Below, piece by piece: positions 25,403 through 37,597 of a DNA stretch of 64,000 nt (its first letter is position 1; every line of letters begins with the position of its first letter). Origin of the DNA: Taxillus chinensis (lineage: Eukaryota > Streptophyta > Magnoliopsida > Santalales > Loranthaceae); the NCBI GenBank assembly GCA_023512835.1, contig CM042090.1:5549826-5613825 (forward strand). Reading direction: 5' to 3'. A program made the position numbers and the translations under genes. The notes beneath the pieces were generated by a model. It saw only the letters and a program-made list of their open reading frames with translations. It was not told where the DNA came from and searched no databases.

Positions 25403-25797
25403 GGTGTAGGAGGCCTCCTTGGATTAAGAACATGAAAGACAAGCATTTCAATTCAATTTTTTTCAGAGAGGTAGGTAGTTCTGTCCTCTTGAGTTTGCTT
25501 TAATGGTTGTGGGAAAACCAAGATGATAGTATCGTAAACTCTGTTTTAAGAAGATGATTCTGGAGAAATTGTATTGAGTTACGTGATTTGATGTATTAAA
25601 AAACACTAATATGTATGTGCTTATTGTGTTGTGATATTCGTGATATTCGTGATATATAAAAAAGAGATGTTGTGGGAATGTATATTAAGTTGTATTGTGA
25701 TATTTGTGATAGTTGTATTTGAGAATTGTTATTCTTGAATAGTGATGTTCCATGAGTAACTTATGTGCTTTGCTATTTTGCTTAAATGTGTGAGTTG

Positions 25798-26000
25798 TTG
25801 AGGTCCCATTGAGGGGACGGTCCAAGAGTGGACCTGAGATATTGAGGTTCCAATGAGGGAACAGTCCTGGATTAGACATGAGACATTGAGGTTCCATTGA
25901 GGGAACAGTCCTGAAATGGACAAGAGTTGTTGAGGTCCCATTGAGGGGATGGTCCAGTAGTGGACCTGAGCATTGATATTCCATTGAGGGAACCACTTGT
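25798..26000. repeat. 44-bp minisatellite, about 4.6 copies
   Basis: Units start ttgaggt(c/t)ccattgagg at 25798, 25842, 25886 and 25930, with a partial fifth unit at 25973. Sequence varies mostly at a few positions. It lies inside the solo LTR. Confidence 0.9.
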
Positions 26001-26652
26001 GAATTATTTGGGGGTTGTTCACTATCATTTACACTACACTGCACACATTCACACTGAGCATATTGTGGAGGAAATGTTGGGTTGGTTCGGAGAGGCATAA
26101 CCCTACTGAGCTATGGTTTGCTCAGCCACCTTTAATGCCTTTTTTGCAGGACCTAGCAGGAGTCAGGAGATTTCACCGCTGTGGAAGTATGCGTGTTTGA
26201 TTTACTGTTTTATTTGAAACATTATAATTGTTAAGATTGAGACTTATGTATTTGTCCGAGATTGGTGTATTTATTGGAGACACCATGTTTTGGGGCTTGT
26301 GACTCTATATAACATGTGACACTGTTTTATTATGTGGAGTATTCCCTTGTGTGGTTTGTGCATATCATGTGTGAGATTATAACATGTTTGGAGCAACACC
26401 CTAGAGGGAGCCCTATTAGGTGACCATTCACTAACCCCTTGTCCTCGTGGGTGCGAGGCATGGGGCACCACTAACTGGTTTCTCGGTGTTGGAAAATTCA
26501 GGGCGTGACATCCCCTCTCAGTGTATTTGGGACTTTCGGGTCGGGTAAAGGGAGCTTTATCCGACCAACTCCTAAATTCACCTAACCAGAAGAGAAGTAG
26601 TTGATTTAAGACCTGTAGATTTTGTTGTTCCCACGATTCAAAGGGTTGTCTT

Positions 26653-27905
26653 TGTTATCAACTATCTATGTTTAGCAAGAGGGTAGCAGAACAAACTGTA
26701 TACCTGTGCCTGGTTGGACAACTTCATAGAGTGATATTTTAGAATGAGCTCGTAGAGGTAGTCTTATTATATATTATTACTCAAAATAGTTACCATCAAA
26801 ATAGCTACAATGAAAGTCATTCGATGATATAATCAAAGGACTACTTATCATGAGATGATAAAGTAATGACAAGGTTTCGAAATAATTTGTTCTAGTGGCA
26901 TGAACCATTGAAACTTCTCATCGAGAGAGTTGAACACAACATATTCGAGACAACACATTCGAAACAAAGTTTCAAAGTTCATCATGACAGCATGCTCGAT
27001 GCAAGGTTCGATGAAGATGTTCGAGATAACATATTTAAATAAGATATTCGAAGAAATGATTTGAAGAAGAGATTCTATGCCTTTAATTGCTTTATTGCAA
27101 TTAAGTGTTAGAGTGAACATGTGGTGGATATCCGAGGTTAGAGCATTATGATTCAATGGTGGAGATAAGAGATGGAATATTGTGAACCCTAGCTAATGGA
27201 TTTGTATATCAGCCGTCTTATATTAGATGGAATTATGCCTCACATAAAAAGAGGGGGCGTTTAGAGAATAATAAGCACCATACAAAAAGTTTAGAGAGAG
27301 ATACAATAGACGTAAAACATAGAGTAAAAAAGACACAAAGAAAAGACATTTGAGAGCTTGATTTACAGTGAATTGTCCATCTTCATTTGTCTATATTCAA
27401 TGAACAAATAGTGATTTTGGCATAAGAGTAGTTAAAGGTCAAGAGGTGTAAACTGTTGTATATGCATGAGCATATTACACCAGATAGTTCATCAGAATGA
27501 GTGAGTTCTAAAGTAATATTATTTTTGTAATTGTATTCAAAAGAAAAGAGAGTTAATCATGTTATAATAAGGACGAGACCCTATTGTATTAAATGATATA
27601 GTGGATTGGACTCGGTGTAGATATACCCTCACCACCATGGAGTAGATTACATTGATCGAACCACGTATATTGTGTATTTATCTTTTATTCCTTTACATAC
27701 TTGCCACAAATGTGATTATGCACATAACACTAAGATACCACTCAAGCGATAAACACATCTGAGATAATCTCTCACATAAGAAACTTGCTCTTTGTTAAAG
27801 AGTGATAAAACTAAAGGAATTAGTTTTAAAGTATACAGATTCACCTCCCACTTTGTATACATTCATGTAACTTATAAGAACCTTGTTGGGATTTTGGTAA
27901 TTTTA
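26653..27905 (+). mobile_element. Copia LTR, copy A, with primer-binding site
   Basis: 1.25-kb LTR beginning about tgttatcaactatc and followed by a perfect Met-tRNA primer-binding site (tggtatcagagc, 27908). It aligns along its length with copy B (33924-35200) in the same orientation. About 25 bases upstream also resemble B's upstream flank, so the true start may lie near 26618. Confidence 0.75.
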
Positions 27906-27965
27906 ATTGGTATCAGAGCTAGTTCTCACTGGAGGAAGATCTATTATTTTGTTGAGAAGTGATCT

Positions 27966-29150
27966 TGATATTCCCAAGATCCTAACAAGGTTCTTGAAGC
28001 TACTCTAATGTATGCAGAGAGAGGATTGAATCTGTATACTTAAAACTAATTCTTTTAGTTTTATAGCTCATTAACAAAGAGCACATGCACATTACTTATG
28101 TGAGAGATTAATATAGATGTAATTGTTGGTCAGGTAGTATATTAGTGTCGAGTGCAGAATCGCGTTTACAGCAAGTATGTAAGGGAATAAAAGACAAAGA
28201 CACACAATATACGTGGTTCGATCAATGTGATATACTCCACGGTGGTGAGGGTGTACCTACACTAAGTTTATTACACTATATCCTTTTAATACAGTAGGGT
28301 TTTGCCCTTGTTACAATAGGATTAACTCTATTCTTTTTTAATGTAATTACAAAAATAGTATTACTTCATAACTCATTTACTGTGATAAACTGTCTAGTGT
28401 AATTTTCTCCTATGTACACAACGGCTTGCACCTCTTGACCTTCAACCACTCCTATACCGAACTCACTATCTATTCGTTGAATATAAAAGAATAAAGCTTG
28501 ATGAACTCACTTTTTATCTCACTTTTAGATTTCTTATCTCTGCATACAATACAAAGTGATTTTTGCCTCTTTTATCTATCTTGATACTTTGTGTATGCTC
28601 TGAAATATTCTGACGTGCTATGTTAAAGTATGACATATACCTTTCTTTTATAGGATGACTGTTGCATGAAAAACCACCAATTAGGGTTAGACATATTCAA
28701 TCTTTTATCTCTATCATTGAAACATATCACTTTAGCTTCGAATAACGTCCATGTGTTAATTCTGATACTTATCGTGCCCAGACGTGTTGTCCAAATAACT
28801 TACATAAATGGTGACCTTATCTGTCTTTTGATCGTTCGATTGGCCATAGCCATGAAGATGATTGTCTCGTAGCCTTAAAGATATGCTTCGCAAATAGGCT
28901 ACACTCTTCGAGTCAGAACCTTTGGATCTTCGAGTTAGAACTTTCAAACCTTCGAGTCATATCTTTACTGGTATCAATGACTCCAGAGTTTAGAGCCAGC
29001 AATATTCTAATTTTCGAGTCTCCGAGTCTCCAGTTTAGAGCTAGCAACATTCTGATCTTCGGGTCTGCAAGTCTTCGAGTCTCCAGTTTAGAATCAGTGA
29101 CCAACTGAACTCTGACATAGCTAATCTTCATAATTTGATGTCAAATTAAG
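27966..29150 (-). mobile_element. Inverted copia LTR, copy C
   Basis: Starting at tgatattccc this is the reverse complement of the A/B family: acaaggttctt, the block ctgtatacttaaaactaatt and the tacgtggttcgatcaatgtg block all appear inverted. It lies about 60 bases after A's primer-binding site. The far end, rich in cttcgagtc repeats, is too diverged to place exactly. Confidence 0.6.
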
Positions 29151-29741
29151 GGGAATTATATGAAAATGATCATATAATTGTAATTGATGTAATTGATTGA
29201 TTGATTAATTGATTAATGATGTATATCCTTTAATTTGATGTAATTGATTGATTAATGATCTAACCCTCTAACATAGAAATTGTATATCCTTTTGTATTGT
29301 TTATGTTGTTTTTGAATGAAAAACAGGCCAAGTACAATATTCAAATAAAAAAGGAAGGAGTGAAGAATAATCTGCAGGTTGGTTGATTGAAATTTAAAAT
29401 GACTATGAATATTTTGGATGACTAAATCAATCGACCACACTCTTGGGAACTTTGGTCATGTGAAAAAGTGAAGATGGTCGACTAAATTTCAGACGACCAA
29501 ATCAGTCGACCACGTTCAGTCTCTACACGAAGTGCACTGCAGATCAACGAAACTCCCAAGGTTACCGCCTGTACGACCCATAGCTCTTCATTAAAGGATC
29601 TGACAACTCTTCTTAAAGCATTTTGAGAGGGAAACGAGTTCTAATTGTTAGAGGGGATGGTTTTTGGCGGTTAGGAGTGGTTACCAATGGGGTGGAAACT
29701 AAAAGGGGGAAATTGTGTAATTTATAGGTATCGTTCATTTG

Positions 29742-29785
<44 letters not shown>

Positions 29786-30499
29786 GCGTTTTGGGTTTCC
29801 AATGGCAAGAATATTTGTATTGTTTGGTACAATTGTAGCTTAAACCTCCATGGGAGGAGGATGGATGTTGATGTAAACTTGTGATTTCCATTTCTTTTGG
29901 TAAGTTAATTTGAATTCCCTTCTTTATTTATCAAATCTTTTGAATATGAATGTTAGAATTAGGTTTGGTCATCTTAATTCTTGTTTAAGGATTATCAATC
30001 ATGGATCAAAAGAAGACGTTGATAACTGGATAGTTAAGAGATTTAACTTGAAAACAATATAATTTGCGAAAGCCAATATTCTTTCTTGTAACCTAGTTAA
30101 TATTGGTGTGATGTCAATCTACACTCAAACAACTTGAGCACTTAATGAGTTGCCTGTCCCCCCAAGCTAGGGTTTACACACAGGTAGATCACTCGAAAGA
30201 GGCTAGTTCATATAAAAGTGTTATGTTCTATATTAAAAAGGAAAGTTTAAATTAGCATGCGTAAAGAACTTAGAATAAATAAACTATATTAATTGAAATC
30301 CAAATCCCTATTTCTCCCATAAGATCATTTACAGTAGTTTTGTTAATTTCAATTACAAACTTGAAACTTTCAATTTTTATAAAACCAAAGTTCAACTTAA
30401 ATCATGAAATTACAAAATAAACTTTACACTTAGCCACCTTCCCTGTGGGTTTGACATCTGGACTTTAAGTCCACTTTATTACTTGTAGCGATCCGTACA
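29151..30499. other. No gene; AT-rich spacer with a GA microsatellite
   Basis: Contains ggtcgac-rich LTR-like sequence near 29470-29520 and a (GA)n run of about 20 units at 29743-29782. Near 30435-30510 the block ccaccttccctgtgggtt next to gcgatccgtacacttgcg is a known type of plant retrotransposon LTR/leader sequence. No coding gene. Confidence 0.5.
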
Positions 30500-31010
30500 C
30501 TTGCGAAAATCCTAACACCCACGTATATGCCGGTCAAAAAGTTCTATGGACAGAGGCTTCGTAAGAATATCTGTAGCTTGTTCCTAAGTTGGGACATACA
30601 CGAGTTTCACATTCTCCTCTTTCACTTGTTCTTTAATATAGTGGTACTGATAGTCAATATGTTTGGTTTTCAAGTGTTGGACTGGATTCCTGCTTTTGTT
30701 AACAACACTCTGGTTATCGCACCATATATTAACAGATAACTCCACATTAACTCCCAAGCCTAATAGTTAAGTATGTATCCATACCACTTGAGTATATGCA
30801 GCATGTGCAGCTATATATTCAACTTCAGCTGTGCTGCAGGCCATACTAATATGCTTACGGCTCAAACATGCAACGCACTTGGAGACTAAATAAAATAAAT
30901 GATATTTTTTATGATGTATGATGTATGATGTATATGGCACATGCAGAATATGCCACATTGTTATGTATGATGTATGTGGTAGGTTTCTTGAGACAACATC
31001 CACTGTGTAG
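30500..31010 (-). pseudogene. Copia RNase H remnant
   Basis: On the minus strand, about 31003-30767 encodes a decayed RNase H stretch with SRKHISMACSTAEVEYIAAH, where copia elements have a KQxxVxxSSxEAEY motif. The following 250 bases keep scattered similarity to the domain end, with stops. It belongs to a minus-strand copia whose other parts I cannot trace. Confidence 0.7.
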
Positions 31011-31302
31011 TATCTTTTAGGTGCTAGTCACCAACCACTTGACCCTTCGAGTGTCTGCATAGGGAGTCACTTACCCGATTATGATATTATGGAATCTAGG
31101 GATGTGATCTCTTTTTAGAGACATGTTAGCATGATAAATCACCCATAAAACCAAAACACATTGTTTAAATCTTTTATCTAATCACAAGATAACAAAGCAA
31201 TTGAATACTATCCTTGATAACCTTGTATTCACTATCACCTAGCAGTGTCTCTATAATTCATCAATGTAGAGACTTGCGTATTTGGTGGCCTTTTGAGTCT
31301 GC

Positions 31303-31560
31303 TATTATTTGTGGATAAAAATCTTTAAATGGTGATGTGTCTATCGATATGAGTGTTTTGACGGTATTTGAGCCCAATTTGGAGTTTGGGGCCCCAAAAT
31401 GCTTTTGTTTGTAAAATTATTTGATTCTTGGGTGATTTTATGCATTAACCATTATTTGAGGATACATAACTTTAGATGGTGATGTAGCCGTCGATATGAG
31501 CATTTTGATTATACTTATGCCCAATTTAGAGGTTAGTGCCCCAATAGGCTATTTTTGGAA
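31303..31560. repeat. Imperfect tandem duplication, about 150-bp period
   Basis: The segment from 31303 (ttatttgtggataaaaatc, then aatggtgatgtg and tcgatatgag) recurs from about 31452 with substitutions, including the gcccaattt and gccccaa blocks. Confidence 0.75.
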
Positions 31561-32226
31561 TTTATTAATAAAATAAACAACTATAAACTATGTGAGGAAG
31601 AGAGAGAAGCATTTTCTCCATTTTTTTTTCATTTTGCACCATGCATAGGGGAGAGAGAAGTTTGAATTAGATGCTTTGTTTTTGATGATTTTAGTTCATT
31701 TGATCCATGAAACAACTTCTAGGTAAGTGTTCCTATCATTTTATACCGTTTCATTAGATTAATCATGCTTGGATTGTGTAAACATTAAGGATTTGTAATG
31801 AACCCTATAATTTGGGGAAATATGAATTTGAGTTTAATAAGTTAAATTGTTGATTTTATAATCATTAGATTGTGATTTCTAGGTTGTCTGTATTGATTAC
31901 ATATTAAACAATGAATTAAAACAAATGAAATCAAGAAATTTAATATTTGGGTGTGTTCTTGGTTAAAACCCAAAAATTTGGGTGTATTTTGAAGTAAAAT
32001 GAACTATACATCATGATAATTTGTGTTTAAGCTTCATTTAATCATTATGATGCTATATGATAGTGAAATTCTATGTTAGGGATTAATTGGTAATATCTCT
32101 CTTCCATAATCTTGTCTAATTGGAGAGCGAGAAGGAAACAAAGTGCTTTTTAACCATAACATGTTTTTTTAGTAGAATTAATAATCAATTTAGATTAATT
32201 GTTGCAATTTCTAATTCTATCTCTAA
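31561..32226. other. No gene; AT-rich
   Basis: No reading frame, RNA gene or element recognised. Confidence 0.5.
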
Positions 32227-32480
32227 GAGCATTGATAGTGGGTTCGCTAATTGTTTTAATAAATTTGTCTACATAGAGTAATATTGGCCGCAAATTTGAC
32301 TCAAAATTTGTGTCTTGACTAGAAACTTTGTTAAATTCAAAACTACGAGGCACCAACTAGTAAATTTGGAATTTTAACAAAGTTTATAGTTAAGAAATAA
32401 ATTTCAAGTACAATTTATAGCCAATATTGCTTATTATGGCCAAATTTGTTGAAATTTTAGCTATTCCACTACTAATGCTC
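32227..32480. mobile_element. Tourist-like MITE (PIF/Harbinger type)
   Basis: 254 bp with terminal inverted repeats gagcattgatagtgg and, read from the other side, gagcattagtagtgg. It is flanked by TAA on both sides (32224-32226 and 32481-32483), the usual 3-bp target of PIF/Harbinger elements. Internal halves also pair (aactttgttaaatt with aattttaacaaagtt), so the RNA would fold into a hairpin. Confidence 0.88.
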
Positions 32481-32483
32481 TAA

Positions 32484-33923
32484 TACCAAGCATGTTTCGA
32501 AAAACATTTACTTCAAACATCAATTAAAATAAACATCACCTATGGGATAATTTATAAAATTATATATATTACTTAACACACATCATTCCACGAATCTAAT
32601 CGCACACATCATTCCCTCAAAATAAACACCACATGTGAGGGTTTATAAAATTATATATATTATTTAACATTTACATTTAATCCGTTTTAATTTTGTTACG
32701 TACATGAAAAGCATTACACAAATCAACACTATCAAAAGGAAAAAAATATAAATCATTAAAAAATGAGTTATGTTTTTTGTCATTGGTATTATTATTATTT
32801 TTATAACTTCAACTATTTTAATTTTGAAAGTATATTTAATTTATATATCCATAAAATTTGAAAATTTTCAAAAATTTACTGCACACTTAGTTTATCCGCA
32901 TGTATTGGGTTCGATTCTCACAAATGGCAATGTCTGCCTTGATTTAATTCCATAGTCTTATATATGGTTGGTGAGGGACAAAAGATGTCGCCCGACCTGG
33001 TGAGTTTTACCGCCACGATGATAATGGGCTAAAAAGCCATTATATTGTGTTATCTACATGAGAAATTTTATTGGTTTTTTTTTTTGCATAAATCCCATAA
33101 ATTGCAATAGTATGTGTTATTTATGTTTACCACCATATTGTAAAGAAGTCTTTAAAATGATCTTATGGGACTTAGAGCATATGTTTGATGTAACATATAA
33201 AGCATGAAGTAAAAGGGGATAAAAAGGCATAGATCGACTTGTTCAAGTCGACTAGTATTTTCAATGGAAGTCGACCTAATACTGATCGACTATGAAATAA
33301 TTACACATTGGCGAATGAAATCAACTTATGAATTGTAAACCCAAGTCGAACTATAAAAATGCTTCTTGATTGACTTTCATAGATTGACTAGGAGGGCAGA
33401 ACTTTCAAAATGAAGAAATCGACATGTTAAGTTGATTTATGAAGTAACGGTACAAATCGAGTAGAAGGAATGTGAGCCAGGTCGACCTGTATGGATCGAT
33501 TAGTCAATCTTTTACTATTCAACTATGATAGTTTCTGTATAAAGTTAGTTCTCATTATAACTGCAATGCAACTGCATCATTTTGAGAATATGAAAGATAC
33601 TAAAATATGAAAGTTTTGAAGCAATAAAAAGGGAGAAGAAGTAACTGACAAGGTATGGTCTAAAGATATAAAAGGAAGACGGACAATCTATTCAAGGAGG
33701 CAAGAGGGGAGTTCTGAGAAGAAAATAGAAAAAACCTTAAAAATTGGGCAAAAACATTTGATCATCTTTGTTACTCGTTTTTTCGATAATGTAATTTATG
33801 ATGGAATATTTGTATATGCTATTTGTGAATTGCTCCTCTATTATGGGGTAAGCATTTAATATCTTGGGGAATGATGTAACTTTGCTTTATTATATTGTTT
33901 CCATGGTCCTTCTGGGTTGTCAT
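32484..33923. other. No gene; AT-rich, possible SINE and LTR-like sequence
   Basis: Around 32895-33040 a box-B-like gggttcgattctcac and a downstream block recall a tRNA-derived SINE, but no clear box A is seen. 33230-33500 has many tcgac motifs in LTR-like sequence. Nothing coding. Confidence 0.4.
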
Positions 33924-35200
33924 TGTTGTCAACTATCAGTGTTTAACAAGAGGGTAGCTAAACAGATTATATATCTATACTTGGTTGGATAACTTCATAG
34001 AGTGATCTCTTAGAGTGAGCTCGTAGAGAGAGTCTAATTATGTATTGTGTGCATCTATAGAAACCATGACTCAAAATAGTGACCATGAGATGATAAAGTA
34101 ATGACAAGGTTTCGAGATAATTTGTTTTAATGTTTCGAATGTACTAAAGAACGTCAAGAGGATCTGAACATACGACATGAACCATCAAAACTTTTTATTG
34201 AGAGAGTTAAACACAACAGATTCTAGACAACACATTTGAAACATAGATTCGAAGTAGAGTTTCGGAGCATATATTCGAATAAGAGGTGTTATCAACCAAG
34301 TTCATCAGGACTACATGTTTGATGCAAGGTTCGATGAAGATGTTCGAGACAACACATTCGAAGCAGAGATTCGAAGAAGAGCCTCTATGTCTTTAATTAC
34401 TTTATTGCAATTCAGTATCGGAGAACATGTGGAGGATATCTGAGGCTAGTGCGTTGTGATTCAACAGTGGAAATCAGAGATGGAATGTTTCTAACTTTAG
34501 CTAATGGATTTACGTATCTGCCGTCCTATATAGGATAGAAATATACCTCACATAAAAGGTGTGGTTTGGAGAATAATCAAAACGATACGTATAGAATCAA
34601 TAAAGATATAAAAGTAAAAAGAGAAAAAAATTAAACACAGAGAGAAAACGTTTGAGCAGATTAACGATGAGTTCTTCTAGTTTCATTCATTAGATTTCAA
34701 GAACAGGTTGTGATTTCTTCTAAAAGTGGCTAAAGGTCGAGGTGCAAACCGTTGTGTACACAAAAAACAGATTACACTAGATAGATCATCACAATGAGTA
34801 AGTTACGAAATATTGTTTTTGTAATTGCATTCAAAAGATGGAAGAGTTGATTCTATTGTAATAATGGCAATACCCTATTGTATTAAATGATATAGTAGAT
34901 TAGACTCGGTGTAAGTATATCCTCACCACTATTGAATAGATCACATTGATTGAATCACGTATATCATATATCCTTGTCTTTTATTCTTTTACATACTTGC
35001 CGCAAATGTGATTCGCACATGACGGTGATACCCCATCCTAAAGACAGCCAAATCTGAGTTTATTCTCTCAAGAATATATCTTACTCTTTATTAAAAGTTG
35101 TTAAAACTAAAAGGATTATTTTGAAATGTACTGATTCACCCCCTTCTCTGCGTACATTTGGATAACTTATAAAAACCTTGTTGGAATCTCGAGAATATCA
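33924..35200 (+). mobile_element. Copia LTR, copy B
   Basis: 1.28-kb relative of copy A in the same orientation, from tgttgtcaactatc to cgagaatatca. No primer-binding site follows, so it is a 3' LTR or a solo LTR. The 5 bases on each side (gtcat and tatta) do not match. It could pair with A as one element of about 8.5 kb, but no plus-strand copia coding lies between them. Confidence 0.7.
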
Positions 35201-36200
35201 TATTATATATTTTTATTGAGTTTGTCAATCGGATTATGAAGTTTTATGATATGCTTAAACCATCTTCATGCCTAATGCTTATTTATTACTGATCATTTGA
35301 AACATGAATTCAATTCTATCATTATTATCAGAAGAGGGATGTTAGAGAGTGGATTTAGGACGATCACCATAGATTCCAAAAAGGCATATAGGGGGTTATG
35401 GGTTATAAAATCACAATATGCAATACAAGAGTTTAATATAAGAGCTCGTGAATGTATTAAACTCATGTAATCACTCATTTATGCTAGATTAATGTAATCT
35501 TAGCAACACACTATTTAATGGGTTTTCGGGGCATGGTTGAATCCTTGTTTTAAGAGTAGCTGTGTTCAACATCATACATAAAACAGAATTCAACTAAAGA
35601 TGTTATATCGAAACAATTTAGAAAAACCAAGTGAAATTAACTTGAGTTTTTAAACTATCATCATTTTTTTTACAAATTGGAATCCTTAGTTTAATTGGTT
35701 CATTGACTTGTTAGATTGATGGAAATTCACAAGTTTTTTTATCTAGATAAAATTATGACTAATATATTTTGGTGATTAAATTGAAAATCTTTACTTTTAA
35801 ACTTGATCTGTGCATTGGCAGTAGTATGGACAAAAATAATCTTCATCACACGGATTGATCACACGGATTTTTTCTGTACTAAAAAAAATATAAATGTTTA
35901 AAAATATTATGCGCACGTAATTTCAATATCCCCTTTAAATTTATTGTTTTTTTAAAATGATATGGATTTAAATTATAAATAAAAATATTTAATGTTCCAC
36001 GGGAAAACCTAAGTGTTCAATAAGCAATCATTATATAATAAAAATTCGAAATTCATTAATATTACTTATTAAATTCATGTTATATACTAATATTCATGTC
36101 TTTATATATATATATATGTTTAAAAAAATGCTATGGGGAAAAGATAAAACGACGTAAGCCGGGGGGGGAGGGGGCGCACTTTCTTATGTTGCGCATTCAC
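35201..36200. other. No gene; promoter side of the INO80B-like gene
   Basis: AT-rich spacer with a short (AT)n near 36100-36117 and a G run near 36161. The last part precedes the leader exon of the next gene. Confidence 0.45.
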
Positions 36201-36583
36201 TTGCAGTATGACCGTGCGCCGGAAGAAGGAAACTTAAGAGGAAGATCGAAGAGAGAGAGAGAGAGAGAGGAGGGTGGACCGCTTCGACAAAGTCCCAGCC
36301 CAACCAAAATCACCACCTCCCAGGTACAGGGGTCCTCTCCCCTCGTATCGTCTCCCTAATATTTCAAAATAAAAATAAAAATAAAAAAAAATGGCGAAGA
36401 TTTGTTGCCTTCCAACTCCAACCCCTCCTCTCTCTAACCTCTCTCCTCGCTCTCTCTCGCTTATCCGTATACTTTTATTCGCCCTCCTCTTCTCCCCCGC
36501 ATCCTCGACCCTCCTCTCTCCTTCCCTCCCCTCCCCAATCCCATCTTCTCCTTCCCGCTTCTGCGCCGGTTTTCATCCGCCAG
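36200..36583 (+). other. Probable 5' leader exon of the INO80B-like gene
   Basis: Contains a GA run (about 36249-36268) and a C/T-rich stretch, ending at a strong donor (ccgccag|gtaacg, donor at 36584). A matching acceptor is at 37511-37513. An ATG at 36391 opens a frame that, if spliced to 37514, gives a 119-residue upstream ORF ending at 37680. That overlaps the main start codon out of frame. Confidence 0.45.
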
Positions 36584-37597
36584 GTAACGTTTCTGTGGCT
36601 TCTGGGTTGTTTTCGTCTTTTGATGTGTCTGTTTTGCCATTTGGGTACTGTTGGATTTGGGTTTTTTCATCTTCGTATACCGTGAATTGCCGGATTCTCG
36701 TTTGTTTGGTTTTCCTTCGTACTGATTCGTTATTTTTGCAATTTTTCTGAATCCGTGGCTTGGCGTGGTTGATGGGTGTTTGGTGTTTTCATATGGGTTT
36801 TGCTTGATTTCTTGTTATGATGCATTGTTTGCCTCGTTTTGGTGTGAATGATTTTTAGTTTATTAGGGATTCTTTGTTTCAGTGCTGATTTGATTGAGTT
36901 GAATCGTTATCAGGGTTTTCTTTATGTTTCATTCCAACGATGGATCCAAATAGGTCCTGAGTATCAATTTTCAATTTTGATTGATTTGTGAACTCCCAGT
37001 TTTCTCTCTGTGCGTGAGGATCTTTTTATTTACGATGTACGTATTTGGAGGTAAATGTTTGTAAGCACATTGTATGTATGACAATCCTGAGCTATTTCAA
37101 CGTTATAGTATATATTTTCACCTTTATATTTATTGTAAATGAGCTGTTGCCTTTGTTACATAGCTTAAATCTTAATGATCTAAAATTGATTTGTTAATGC
37201 GTTTCACTTAATTATTTCTGGTACATAATATCACTTGGATCACCAGCCTTAACATGTTTCTATTCAATTTAAACAGTATTTTAATTTTGTTAATCCTTCT
37301 TCATCTGTATGTTTTATGATTTTCCTTTTTTGTTTATTTGCTTTCTGCTTCTTTATTTTTTTTTTTGGAGTGGAGACATTTTGGTTTAGGGTTCAATTGA
37401 AGTTTATTTTGCACCTTCAAAATCTCTGTTATGAATTTAAACTGAAGATTGTTTGGGTTTATCAATTAATAAGGCCTTTAGAGAGTTACTAATTTTATTT
37501 TACTTTGGGGCAGTCTCTTTAGAATTGCTGTGTACACAACTTTTGGTGGCTCACGTGATTGTTCTGAGTTGCAACAGTATCACTGTAATTGGTCACC

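Larger units (their letters stand above)
24853..26510 (+). mobile_element. Gypsy solo LTR with perfect 5-bp target duplication
   Basis: It begins tgtgaggacccgtgtcctag and ends cagggcgtgaca. It is flanked by tcccc on both sides (24848-24852 and 26511-26515). At 1658 bp it matches the size and ends of the gypsy LTR at 55061-56704 read in reverse. No interior follows, so it is a solo LTR left by recombination. It carries a 65-bp GA microsatellite and a 44-bp minisatellite. Confidence 0.9.

Noticed and set aside
25183..25503. Leu/Ser and Arg/Glu repeat proteins
   Set aside because: Product of the GA microsatellite in the solo LTR.
25798..26000. Possible CRISPR-like array
   Set aside because: Direct 44-bp tandem units without unique spacers, inside a plant LTR.
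26653..35200. One intact copia element bounded by LTRs A and B
   Set aside because: No plus-strand gag or pol between them, an inverted LTR inside, and no matching flanking duplication.
36391..36750. Secreted-looking protein with an N-terminal hydrophobic stretch
   Set aside because: It runs through a strong donor at 36584 and fits better as a leader exon; kept only as a possible upstream ORF.
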